Positions 1 through 5,903 of a DNA stretch of 24,101 nucleotides are shown piece by piece. The stretch lies in the IMG/VR virus record IMGVR_UViG_3300037674_000588, positions 1 to 24,101 of that record; one strand, 5' to 3'. Each line of letters starts with the position of its first letter. Within the stretch, counting starts at the first letter, position 1. The position numbers were made by a program, and so were the translations under genes. Origin of the DNA: a virus. The notes beneath the pieces are model-generated. The model worked only from the letters and a program-made list of their open reading frames with translations. It ran no database searches and was not told the DNA's origin.

Positions 1-1
1 A

Positions 2-643
2 AGAACTACACAAAACTATATACTAAGAAGTCGGAAAGAAATACAAAAGAATGATAGGAAAGGAAGTCTAATAAGTAGATCAAGTAAAACTGCAAAAGTA
101 GATTTTGCTATTATAATGTGGACAGGGATTAATAGACTAGAGTTTATGACAGAAACCAAGTGGAAAAATGCTACTTGGAGGAAGTACGAATTAAACGCTG
201 AATATTTACCAACTAATGATTCTTATATTCTAAAAGATAAAGACCTTGATGAGGATATTGACCATCATCTAAATGGTTATATAAAAACTAGAAGTGCTAT
301 GTTTTGTTTGAAATGGACAATAAGTTATATGTTAGCTACTAAGTACTTTTTTAAAGCCCATAACATCCCTTACTTATTTTATACTTTTTCTTCTCAACAT
401 TATAAACCACTTTTACATCTCTTAGACGAGAAGTATTATGAAGAAGCAAATTTTGCTTGGCCTTCTTATGAAATGGATAAGAAAGAAGTACTAAAAGAAT
501 TACCCTTTCTAAAGCGTGATGGCTTTTTAGAAATTTGTAAAAAAGATTCTTTACCAACAGGAAAAAAAGACCACCCATTAGAGAGTGGTCACAAGCGTAT
601 GACGGAAGTTATACTAGGAGATATTAAAGACAAATGGCTATGA
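2..643 (+). CDS. SGNH/GDSL-type hydrolase-like protein, 5' end missing
   Basis: The reading frame is open from base 2 with no stop, so the ATG at 116 is very likely internal and the gene starts before the window. The visible part fits the SGNH hydrolase fold. A hydrophobic strand (VDFAIIMW) runs into WTGINR, matching the Gly and Asn of SGNH block III (GxND). Near the C-terminus DHPLESGHKR matches block V (Asp-x-x-His). The block I catalytic Ser would lie upstream, outside the window. Such proteins are esterases or deacetylases acting on carbohydrates or lipids. In phages they may modify a surface glycan or act with tail proteins, but the substrate here is unknown. The stop overlaps the next start (ATGA). 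Family call is moderate; the 5' truncation is well supported. Confidence 0.6.
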   Translation, partial: RTTQNYILRSRKEIQKNDRKGSLISRSSKTAKVDFAIIMWTGINRLEFMTETKWKNATWRKYELNAEYLPTNDSYILKDKDLDEDIDHHLNGYIKTRSAMFCLKWTISYMLATKYFFKAHNIPYLFYTFSSQHYKPLLHLLDEKYYEEANFAWPSYEMDKKEVLKELPFLKRDGFLEICKKDSLPTGKKDHPLESGHKRMTEVILGDIKDKWL

Positions 644-753
644 TAAAACGTTTGCTTAGAAAGATAAAAGCAAAATACTATGAAGTGAAAATTAGGCTTA
701 CTTACAAACCAGATGAGTTTGTTTATGAAGACGAAGAGAAAAATGAGCCTTAA
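640..753 (+). CDS. small basic hypothetical protein, 37 aa
   Basis: The ATG overlaps the stop of the hydrolase gene (ATGA), so the two are probably translationally coupled. The N-terminal half is rich in Lys and Arg (MIKRLLRKIKAK) and the C-terminus is acidic (EDEEKNE), giving a strongly polarised charge pattern. I do not recognise the family. Promoter P1 begins 18 bases after its stop, so this is the last gene of the upstream transcription unit. It is too short for certainty, but the coupled start and the lack of another use for the space favour a real gene. Confidence 0.5.
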   Translation: MIKRLLRKIKAKYYEVKIRLTYKPDEFVYEDEEKNEP

Positions 754-770
754 AAAATGTCACTTTTCAA

Positions 771-816
771 AAAATATTTCTTGACAAGAGGTTATATTTT
801 TAGTATAATATCTATA
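771..816 (+). promoter_or_regulatory. P1: consensus sigma70-type promoter
   Basis: Perfect -35 TTGACA (781-786) and perfect -10 TATAAT (804-809) are separated by the optimal 17 bases. The expected transcription start is near 816, which leaves a leader of about 24 nt before the ATG at 840. The -35 sits in AAAATATTTCTTGACAA (771-787), which differs at one base from the same 17-mer at P2 and P3. Host RNA polymerase should recognise it strongly, as expected for an early phage promoter. Confidence 0.9.
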
Positions 817-839
817 TAAATTGGAAATAGAAGCAAAAG

Positions 840-1589
840 ATGAAACAAATAAAAATTCCGACACATTGTCCTAATTGCGACAATCCTTTAGAGGAAGTGA
901 ACGATTTACTATTTTGTAGAAACCCAAACTGCACAGCACAATGGGACAAGAAGTTAAAGCACTTCGCTTCTACTCTTAAAATAAAAGGTCTAGGAACAGC
1001 AACTATTGCTAAACTAGATCTTTTTGACTATCCAGAACTTTACGAGCTATCAGCAGCGGAAATACAGGACAGGCTAGGTTCAGAAAAACTCGCAGATAAA
1101 CTGTACAATGAGATACAGAAATCTGCTAAAGTAGACTTACAAACCCTGATACCAGCGTTCTCAATTCCCCTATTTGGTCGGTCAGCTTCTCAAAAATTAA
1201 GCAAACACATATCGCATGTTGAGCAGATATCCGAAGCAAGTTGTACCGAAGCGGGTATCGGACCAAAGGCTACTTCCAATTTATTGAATTGGCTAGATTC
1301 GGAATTTTATCCGAATGATTATATAACCAAGCTACCTTTTAGTTTCAAATCTAAGAAAGTAGTACAACGAGAAATTGTTGGAATTGTTTGTATAAGTGGC
1401 AAACTCAAGAGTTTTCGCTCAAAAGCAGAGGCTCAAATAGTTCTGGAAGAACACGGCTTCGCCGTAAAACCTAGCCTGACTAAAGACTGTACTCATTTAA
1501 TAAATGAAAGCGGAATTGAGTCAGCCAAAACAAAGACTGCTCGGGAACGAGGAGTCACAATTATAAACAATTTAACAACATTAATTTAG
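840..1589 (+). CDS. LigA C-terminal half: zinc finger, HhH and BRCT domains without a catalytic domain
   Basis: This 249-residue protein matches only the C-terminal half of bacterial NAD-dependent DNA ligase. Residues 10-31 form the LigA Cys4 zinc finger (C10, C13, C26, C31; CPNC then CRNPNCTAQ). Residues about 45-165 are helix-hairpin-helix repeats (IKGLGTATIAKL; GIGPKAT). Residues about 172-249 resemble a BRCT domain (GIVCISGKL, HGFAVKPSLTKDCTHLI). No adenylation (KxDG) or OB domain is present here or anywhere else in the window, so alone it cannot seal nicks. It may be one chain of a split ligase, as annotated in some phages with ligase subunits A and B, or a DNA-binding clamp that recruits host LigA. 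It is the first gene after P1 and is followed 12 bases later by the repeat protein gene. Confidence 0.8.
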   Translation: MKQIKIPTHCPNCDNPLEEVNDLLFCRNPNCTAQWDKKLKHFASTLKIKGLGTATIAKLDLFDYPELYELSAAEIQDRLGSEKLADKLYNEIQKSAKVDLQTLIPAFSIPLFGRSASQKLSKHISHVEQISEASCTEAGIGPKATSNLLNWLDSEFYPNDYITKLPFSFKSKKVVQREIVGIVCISGKLKSFRSKAEAQIVLEEHGFAVKPSLTKDCTHLINESGIESAKTKTARERGVTIINNLTTLI

Positions 1590-1601
1590 AGGAAATTAGA
1601 A

Positions 1602-2321
1602 ATGGCATTACCAAAATGGACAGATGAAAGAACCCAACAACTTACAAGTTTTGTTGGTGACGAAAGCCCAGTTTCTCAAGCTACTGTTGCTGACGCCGCT
1701 GAAGAATTAGAAACTTCAGTACGCTCAGTATCCAGTAAACTTAGAAAAATGGGATTTGACGTCGAGCTCGCTTCTAGCTCAAACACAAAGTCTTTTACAG
1801 ACGAACAAGAAGCAACATTGAGAAACTTCGTAACCGACAACTCTGGCGGTTACACTTATGCAGAAATTGGATCTACCTTCGAAGGTGGACACTTCTCTGC
1901 AAAGTCTATACAAGGAAAAATCCTTTCTATGCAACTTACCGAGCATGTAAAACCAGCTCCTAAGGTTGAAAGTGTAAAAACTTATTCTGATGACGAAGAA
2001 GGCATATTTATCGGAATGGTAAATGACAATGCATTCATCGAAGAAATCGCAGCTGCATTAGACAGAAGCGTAAATTCTATCAGAGGAAAAGCACTATCAC
2101 TACTTAGAGCAGGCTCAATCAATGCAATACCTAAGCAAAAAGAAACTAAAGGATCTGGTAAAGCAGACCCATTAGCAGGTGTAGAAATTGACGACTTAAC
2201 TGTGGAAGAAATTGCTGATGAAATCGGCAAAACAGTTCGAGGCGTTAAAACTATGCTTACAAGACGTGGCTTAGTATGTGCTGATTATGACGGAAGCGCT
2301 AGAAAAGAAAGAGTTCAGTAA
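1602..2321 (+). CDS. tandem helical-repeat (Myb/SANT-like or HTH-like) protein, probably DNA-binding
   Basis: The 239-residue product contains about four degenerate repeats, near residues 5-55, 64-116, 127-177 and 190-232. The first three open with an aromatic residue then (T/S)D-(E/D) (KWTDER, SFTDEQ, TYSDDE). Each closes with a recognition-helix-like segment (TSVRSVSSKLRKMG, FSAKSIQGKILSM, RSVNSIRGKALSLL, KTVRGVKTMLTRRG). This layout resembles Myb/SANT or sigma-like HTH units and suggests DNA binding. I do not recognise a named family. A clear Shine-Dalgarno GAGG precedes the ATG, and codons look richer in C-ending forms than many neighbours, which may mean high expression. Its place between the ligase-like gene and the helicase points to replication or genome organisation. 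A transcriptional regulator is the alternative. Confidence 0.7.
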   Translation: MALPKWTDERTQQLTSFVGDESPVSQATVADAAEELETSVRSVSSKLRKMGFDVELASSSNTKSFTDEQEATLRNFVTDNSGGYTYAEIGSTFEGGHFSAKSIQGKILSMQLTEHVKPAPKVESVKTYSDDEEGIFIGMVNDNAFIEEIAAALDRSVNSIRGKALSLLRAGSINAIPKQKETKGSGKADPLAGVEIDDLTVEEIADEIGKTVRGVKTMLTRRGLVCADYDGSARKERVQ

Positions 2322-2339
2322 ATAACTTTTCATTGTACT

Positions 2340-2380
2340 CAGTCGGGTTGGTCGCTTCACGCGTAATTCCAACCCGTCTG
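2340..2380 (+). promoter_or_regulatory. stable RNA hairpin before the helicase gene
   Basis: An 8-bp perfect stem CGGGTTGG (2344-2351) / CCAACCCG (2369-2376) extends past a T/T mismatch by CAG (2340-2342) / CTG (2378-2380). CGC (2353-2355) can pair with GCG (2361-2363) inside the loop. No U-tract follows, so it is not a standard intrinsic terminator. It ends 7 bases before the helicase Shine-Dalgarno (GGGAGAG, 2387-2393). It could partly terminate transcription, be an RNA processing or stability site, or tune helicase translation. Confidence 0.6.
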
Positions 2381-2396
2381 ATTCTTGGGAGAGATA

Positions 2397-3755
2397 ATGG
2401 CAATAGAAAGTGCATTACTGAAGCAGATAGTAGATGGTGGCGACTTTGACACTTGGAACGATCTTAAACAACACTACCTTCCGACAGGCGAATATCAAAA
2501 GCTCTGGAAGATTGTGGATAAGCACGTTCATAAGTACCATGAGCTACCATCATTTGAGGATCTCAAGTCTGAGATTCGCTCCCGTGAACTACAAGAAAAG
2601 ATATATGCGATAGAATCCGTAGATACGGACGTACCCGCGTATAAGTTACTAGAGTATCTTAAAGACCAATTTACACAATCAGAGATACTAGAACAATTAG
2701 AGGTGTATATAGATGAACATATTACTATTGCAGATGCATCAGAGAACATTGATTTTATGCAAAAAATAGTAGTAGATGTTCAAGATAGAGTAGAAACTGC
2801 AACTGATAACGAGAGTATGGAATCAGTTGAGTTATTTGACTCTGAAGAAGATTTAGCAAAATATTTACCCCTTGGTCTTAACAATGATTATGACAAGGAT
2901 AATAATTTCTCTCCCAAAGACTTGGTCATTGTGGGAGGCGGAAGTGGTAAAGGTAAATCTTTCACTTGTTGTAATATAGCAGATGCCGTCTATAATAGAG
3001 GCAGAAGCGTATTATATTTTACAATAGAAATGGATTCTCGTAGTATTCTACAGAGATTAGCCTCCGTGGCTACTAGAGTTCCTTTAAAACGACTTCATTC
3101 TAGGAATTTAGTCGATTTTGAATGGGATGCAGTAGCTGAGTGGTGGGCAAACCGTTTTGAAAGTGGAGATGTACCTTTAGAGACCTACAAAAAAGAAAGA
3201 GATTTTGATAAGTTCACTTATGAACTACAAAGAAATTCTTTAAAAGAAGGTGCCCAAATTGACGTGTTTTATGATCCTGCACTTACTCTCGCTAAAATAA
3301 TAGCGGTGGTACGACAGAAGAAAGTAGAACATCAAGATTTAGGATTAGTCGTAGTCGACTATCTTAACCAAGTTCGCCGCCACAATGTGCCCGGTCGCTC
3401 TGGACAATATGATTGGACTGAGCAAATAGAAATATCCAAAGGGTTAAAACAGTTAGCCCAAGAGGTAAATGTTTTGTGTTTAAGTGCATTTCAAACCAAT
3501 CCTAAAGGAGAGGCAAGATTTGCAAGAGGAATATATGATGCAGTAGACGCTGCATATGTATTAGAGCATTGGGGAAAAGAAGAACCAGCAATTAAATTTA
3601 CTTGCGTAAAGATGAGAAATGGTGACCCCTCTGGTTTTACAAGTGTAATGGATTGGGACGCATTAAAAATCGGACCAAACTCTGCACTAGACCCAGATGA
3701 AAGAGATGCACTCATGGATGCAATGAAAGAGAATGAATCAATAGATGATATGTAA
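2397..3755 (+). CDS. replicative DNA helicase, DnaB/gp41 family
   Basis: The product (452 residues) is a RecA-fold hexameric helicase that unwinds DNA 5' to 3' at the replication fork. The N-terminal 140 residues are helical and acidic, as in the primase-interacting collar. Walker A is GGGSGKGKS at about 180-188, followed by the catalytic Glu in FTIEM near 211. Walker B is LVVVDY at about 317-322, and LSAFQTNPKG looks like the following sensor segment. I chose ATG 2397 because GGGAGAG (2387-2393) sits just ahead of it. A TTG at 2385 in the same frame would bury that site. It lies in the P1 unit, and the primase and polymerase lie downstream under P2. Confidence 0.93.
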   Translation: MAIESALLKQIVDGGDFDTWNDLKQHYLPTGEYQKLWKIVDKHVHKYHELPSFEDLKSEIRSRELQEKIYAIESVDTDVPAYKLLEYLKDQFTQSEILEQLEVYIDEHITIADASENIDFMQKIVVDVQDRVETATDNESMESVELFDSEEDLAKYLPLGLNNDYDKDNNFSPKDLVIVGGGSGKGKSFTCCNIADAVYNRGRSVLYFTIEMDSRSILQRLASVATRVPLKRLHSRNLVDFEWDAVAEWWANRFESGDVPLETYKKERDFDKFTYELQRNSLKEGAQIDVFYDPALTLAKIIAVVRQKKVEHQDLGLVVVDYLNQVRRHNVPGRSGQYDWTEQIEISKGLKQLAQEVNVLCLSAFQTNPKGEARFARGIYDAVDAAYVLEHWGKEEPAIKFTCVKMRNGDPSGFTSVMDWDALKIGPNSALDPDERDALMDAMKENESIDDM

Positions 3756-3757
3756 TC

Positions 3758-3832
3758 GGGGTTGTAGCTCAACGGGAGAGCATCTGCCTTGCACGTAGAA
3801 GGTTGTGAGTTCGAATCTCACCAGCTCCACCA
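3758..3832 (+). tRNA. tRNA-Ala(UGC)
   Basis: A full cloverleaf is visible. The acceptor stem GGGGTTG pairs with CAGCTCC (two wobble pairs). The D arm begins AGCTCAACGGGAGAGC. The anticodon stem TCTGC/GTAGA encloses loop CTTGCAC with anticodon TGC at 3790-3792. The T arm is GTGAG-TTCGAAT-CTCAC, and CCA is encoded at the 3' end. It begins two bases after the helicase stop, so it is co-transcribed and must be cut out by host RNases. Confidence 0.95.
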
Positions 3833-3842
3833 AACTAATAAA

Positions 3843-3918
3843 GGCTCATTAGTTAAGTGGTATATAACACCGCCCTGTCACGGCGGAGTCAGGAGTTCGA
3901 TTCTCCTATGAGCCGCCA
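3843..3918 (+). tRNA. tRNA-Asp(GUC)
   Basis: The acceptor stem GGCTCAT pairs perfectly with ATGAGCC, with discriminator G at 3915 and encoded CCA at 3916-3918. The anticodon stem CCGCC/GGCGG encloses loop CTGTCAC with anticodon GTC at 3877-3879. The T arm is AGGAG-TTCGATT-CTCCT. It follows tRNA-Ala by 10 bases and is probably processed from the same transcript. Confidence 0.96.
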
Positions 3919-3931
3919 ATAGAGAAAAGAA

Positions 3932-4108
3932 ATGGAAATGATAAAAATATTAACAAAACTACTAGTAGTGAAACGAGAGATCACCAGTAGTCAATATGAC
4001 CAACAAGCTATGTTAAATGGAGATGCAGAAACGATCTTAGATGAAGTAATAGAAGCAGTTTCAAATATAGTAGAAAGACGACAACAATATGAGGATGAAT
4101 GTGGCTGA
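3932..4108 (+). CDS. small hypothetical protein, 58 aa
   Basis: The frame opens 13 bases after tRNA-Asp. AGAGAAAAGA upstream is a weak purine-rich ribosome-binding site. The product is largely helical, with a hydrophobic basic N-terminus (MIKILTKLLVVKRE) and an acidic middle (NGDAETILDEVIEAVSNIVERR). I do not recognise it. Its end overlaps the next gene by 20 bases. The compact, coding-like helical sequence between tRNA and gene supports it as real, at moderate certainty. Confidence 0.55.
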   Translation: MEMIKILTKLLVVKREITSSQYDQQAMLNGDAETILDEVIEAVSNIVERRQQYEDECG

Positions 4109-4406
4109 GAAATCAATGAATACATTTGTCTATGCATCAAGCAAAGACATAAATAATGTTAGAGAATATCTAGTAGCACTTACTGAAAAAGAAATAGAAG
4201 ATTACTGTAGAGGTAAACATGAACGTCAACCAGACTTATTACACGAAGAAAAAGAAATAGTAGCATGGTATAATAACCCTACTCCTATTATGGTAGCACA
4301 TCATTTTACATGGGTTGGCAAAGGTAAGAGACCTCCTATGTTAAACATATCAAGACCATTTAAATATGGCGATCCAAAATTATGGAAATGGACACCCAAT
4401 GGCTAA
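4089..4406 (+). CDS. hypothetical protein, about 105 aa
   Basis: Family not recognised. The protein has a helical middle (NNVREYLVALTEKEIEDYCRG), a short aromatic stretch (EIVAWYNNP; AHHFTWVGKGK) and a Pro/Trp-rich tail. ATGs at 4089, 4095 and 4116 are all possible starts, and none has a clear Shine-Dalgarno. It overlaps the preceding small gene by 20 bases and the bL33-like gene by 8 bases (ATGGCTAA), consistent with coupled translation. No catalytic motif or membrane segment is visible. Confidence 0.7.
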   Translation: MRMNVAEKSMNTFVYASSKDINNVREYLVALTEKEIEDYCRGKHERQPDLLHEEKEIVAWYNNPTPIMVAHHFTWVGKGKRPPMLNISRPFKYGDPKLWKWTPNG

Positions 4407-4596
4407 AGGAAAGAAACAAATAGTAAATTTGATTCCAGAAGGGGAATCAAGGGATAGCCATACTTATAGTTATACAGCATATAAAACAGCGAGTATGATT
4501 TCGGAACAAAGAAAACTTAGAATAAGAAAATATAATCCGACCAAAAGAAAACACGAATTTTTTATAGAGGCTAAGTTACCTAGACACACGAAGTGA
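4399..4596 (+). CDS. rpmG: ribosomal protein bL33 homologue (phage-encoded)
   Basis: The 65-residue product starts MAKGKKQIVNL, like bacterial bL33 (MAKxxxxKIxL). Residues about 43-60 (RKYNPTKRKHEFFIEAKL) align with the bL33 C-terminal core RKYDPxxRKHxxYKEAKI. SHTYSYTAYK matches the GHFYVTKKN strand. bL33 is a small protein of the 50S subunit near the E site. The phage version is about ten residues longer than the usual 50-56, with the extra residues around positions 14-35. I chose ATG 4399 because the frame upstream (to 4366) lies inside the previous gene and bL33 proteins begin MAK. It may swap into host ribosomes during infection. Marine viruses are known to carry other ribosomal proteins such as bS21 and bL12. 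Confidence 0.8.
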   Translation: MAKGKKQIVNLIPEGESRDSHTYSYTAYKTASMISEQRKLRIRKYNPTKRKHEFFIEAKLPRHTK

Positions 4597-4859
4597 GAAA
4601 CTGGGTAGCAAAGCATGACAAAAACAAAGGTGGGGCTCATAAGTCCAAGAAGGACTATGACCGCAAAGATAGGAGTGACATGGAGAACGAAGTCAAATAT
4701 TTAGACTTAGAAACACAATTACAAAATTTACAAGATGCTATACACACAGCGAGAGAACTGCAACAGGTTACAAAAGGAGCTACTGCGTGGGCAATGTATC
4801 AAGAAGAAATAGATATACTTAACGAACAAGTGGAGAAACTTAGAGATGACAAAAGTTAA
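4593..4859 (+). CDS. basic N-terminal segment joined to an acidic coiled coil, 88 aa
   Basis: A GTG start overlaps the stop of the bL33 gene (GTGA). Residues 1-28 are very basic (RNWVAKHDKNKGGAHKSKKD) and resemble short RNxVAKHxxK-type phage proteins I know only as hypothetical stand-alone genes. Residues 30-88 are an acidic coiled-coil-like region (LDLETQLQNLQDAIHTA; LNEQVEKLRD). AGGAG at 4671-4675 stands 4 bases before an in-frame ATG at 4680. The coiled-coil half (59 residues, 4680-4859) could therefore also be made alone. Either this is one fusion protein or two in-frame products. Function unknown. RNA or ribosome binding by the basic part is a guess based on charge and on its neighbour. 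Confidence 0.6.
   Translation: MRNWVAKHDKNKGGAHKSKKDYDRKDRSDMENEVKYLDLETQLQNLQDAIHTARELQQVTKGATAWAMYQEEIDILNEQVEKLRDDKS
4671..4682 (+). promoter_or_regulatory. internal ribosome-binding site and ATG
   Basis: AGGAG (4671-4675), four bases, then ATG (4680-4682), in frame with the GTG-started gene at 4593. It is a better initiation signal than the GTG itself. It lies exactly at the border between the basic segment and the coiled-coil region. Confidence 0.5.
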
Positions 4860-5307
4860 AAAAGACAGATTCGAAGACAGGCTGGAGCGACGAATGAAAA
4901 ACTGGAAACAGGAACAGCACGAAAAGAAAATCTTTGGTGACCCAGAGAAAGAAGAAGTTGTATGGAAAATTGTTAAACTGCCCGACGGTGGTGTGGTTAG
5001 AAAACCTTTTAAAAAACAGTATGAAAACGAAGCAGTAAGCTGTGGGGGTGTACCTGAAGGTTTTATATCAGAAAATGAGTTCCAAAGCGAATCTCAAAAA
5101 ATGCAAGACCAGTTAGAGCCAATTTGGACTACAACAGAACATGATGAATCAGATGACCTAGAAGATGCTAAAAGAGTAGTAAAACGAAGTAAAGTTTATG
5201 AGGGTTGGTTTTGGAACGGACACCTTCAGAAATTTGAAAGATGGGAAGAATCTCAAGATAGTATGAAAACGAAAGAATATGAAAGGTGGTTTAATCGTGG
5301 CGGCTGA
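4846..5307 (+). CDS. hypothetical charged protein, 153 aa
   Basis: Not recognised. The sequence is highly charged and begins with a basic helical stretch (DRFEDRLERRMKNWKQEQHEKK). A small strand region follows (EVVWKIVKLPDGGVVRKPF) and then an acidic middle (TTTEHDESDDLED). The tail is rich in Trp and Tyr (YEGWFWNGHLQKFERW). No cysteine cluster, membrane segment or nucleotide-binding motif is seen. It overlaps the gene before it by 14 bases and the gene after it by up to 29, placing it firmly in the operon. Marine phages often carry similar charged proteins with no known role. Confidence 0.75.
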   Translation: MTKVKKDRFEDRLERRMKNWKQEQHEKKIFGDPEKEEVVWKIVKLPDGGVVRKPFKKQYENEAVSCGGVPEGFISENEFQSESQKMQDQLEPIWTTTEHDESDDLEDAKRVVKRSKVYEGWFWNGHLQKFERWEESQDSMKTKEYERWFNRGG

Positions 5308-5854
5308 TAGAATAAGCAGAGAAACTGCACACTTAGTACCCCTACCTCCACATAGTTGGCAGTTTAAAACTGTTGCTTGGATTTTAGACCAACCAAAAGT
5401 AAAAGAAAACATTGCTACTGTTCCAATAAATGAACCGCTTATGGAAAGTTTAATAAGACATGGTATGAAAAATCCGATACTTTGTATGCCGAATTGGTGG
5501 CCTATCGCAGGGTCTCAAAGAGTACGGTGTCTAGCTGATATGGTAAAAGAGCATGCAGTAGTATATGACTGGGAAGTAAATGTATGTACATTTGACACAG
5601 AAACTTGGTTACTATGGTATCTCTGGGGAGACACAGATTTTCGAGATAAAGCAACAGCAATTCAATTTCAAATGCTAGAGTTAGTATGGAAGTCACGTTA
5701 TTATAAATTTGATAAAGATCCTGACGGAACAGATATGACATATTTTGAAACTTTAGGAGATCAATTGGAATGGAAACATACTAGTAGACTAGGTAAACTC
5801 AGAGAAGAAAGTAGACAAAAACAACTTGATCTAGATAACCTGCCAATAGGATAG
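5279..5854 (+). CDS. ParB/Srx-fold domain protein
   Basis: The core near residues 49-88 (PINEPLMESLIRHGMKNPI, then PIAGSQRVRCLADM) follows the ParB N-terminal domain pattern. A helix ends in G-(M/L)-x-x-P-I, then a strand and a G-S-x-R box (G78, S79, R81). ParB-fold proteins bind or hydrolyse CTP or ATP, act as kinases or nucleases, or help partition DNA. Which applies here cannot be told. The later half (VNVCTFDTETWLLWYLW onward) is unfamiliar. ATG 5279 lies inside the previous gene, and GTG 5297, preceded by AGGTGG, is an alternative start. It is the last gene before promoter P2, whose conserved element begins 2 bases after its stop. Confidence 0.65.
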   Translation: MKGGLIVAADRISRETAHLVPLPPHSWQFKTVAWILDQPKVKENIATVPINEPLMESLIRHGMKNPILCMPNWWPIAGSQRVRCLADMVKEHAVVYDWEVNVCTFDTETWLLWYLWGDTDFRDKATAIQFQMLELVWKSRYYKFDKDPDGTDMTYFETLGDQLEWKHTSRLGKLREESRQKQLDLDNLPIG

Positions 5855-5855
5855 G

Positions 5856-5901
5856 AAAATAGTTCTTGACAACGCGTTTAAAATTTGATATAATAAAGGG
5901 A
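5856..5901 (+). promoter_or_regulatory. P2: consensus sigma70-type promoter at the primase start
   Basis: TTGACA (5866-5871) and TATAAT (5889-5894) are both perfect and 17 bases apart. The conserved 17-mer AAAATAGTTCTTGACAA spans 5856-5872 and is identical to that at P3. The expected transcription start, near 5901, is about three bases before the primase ATG at 5904. An mRNA from P2 would therefore be essentially leaderless. A purine run AAAGGG (5895-5900) could act as Shine-Dalgarno only on transcripts coming from further upstream. Confidence 0.92.
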
Positions 5902-5903
5902 CA

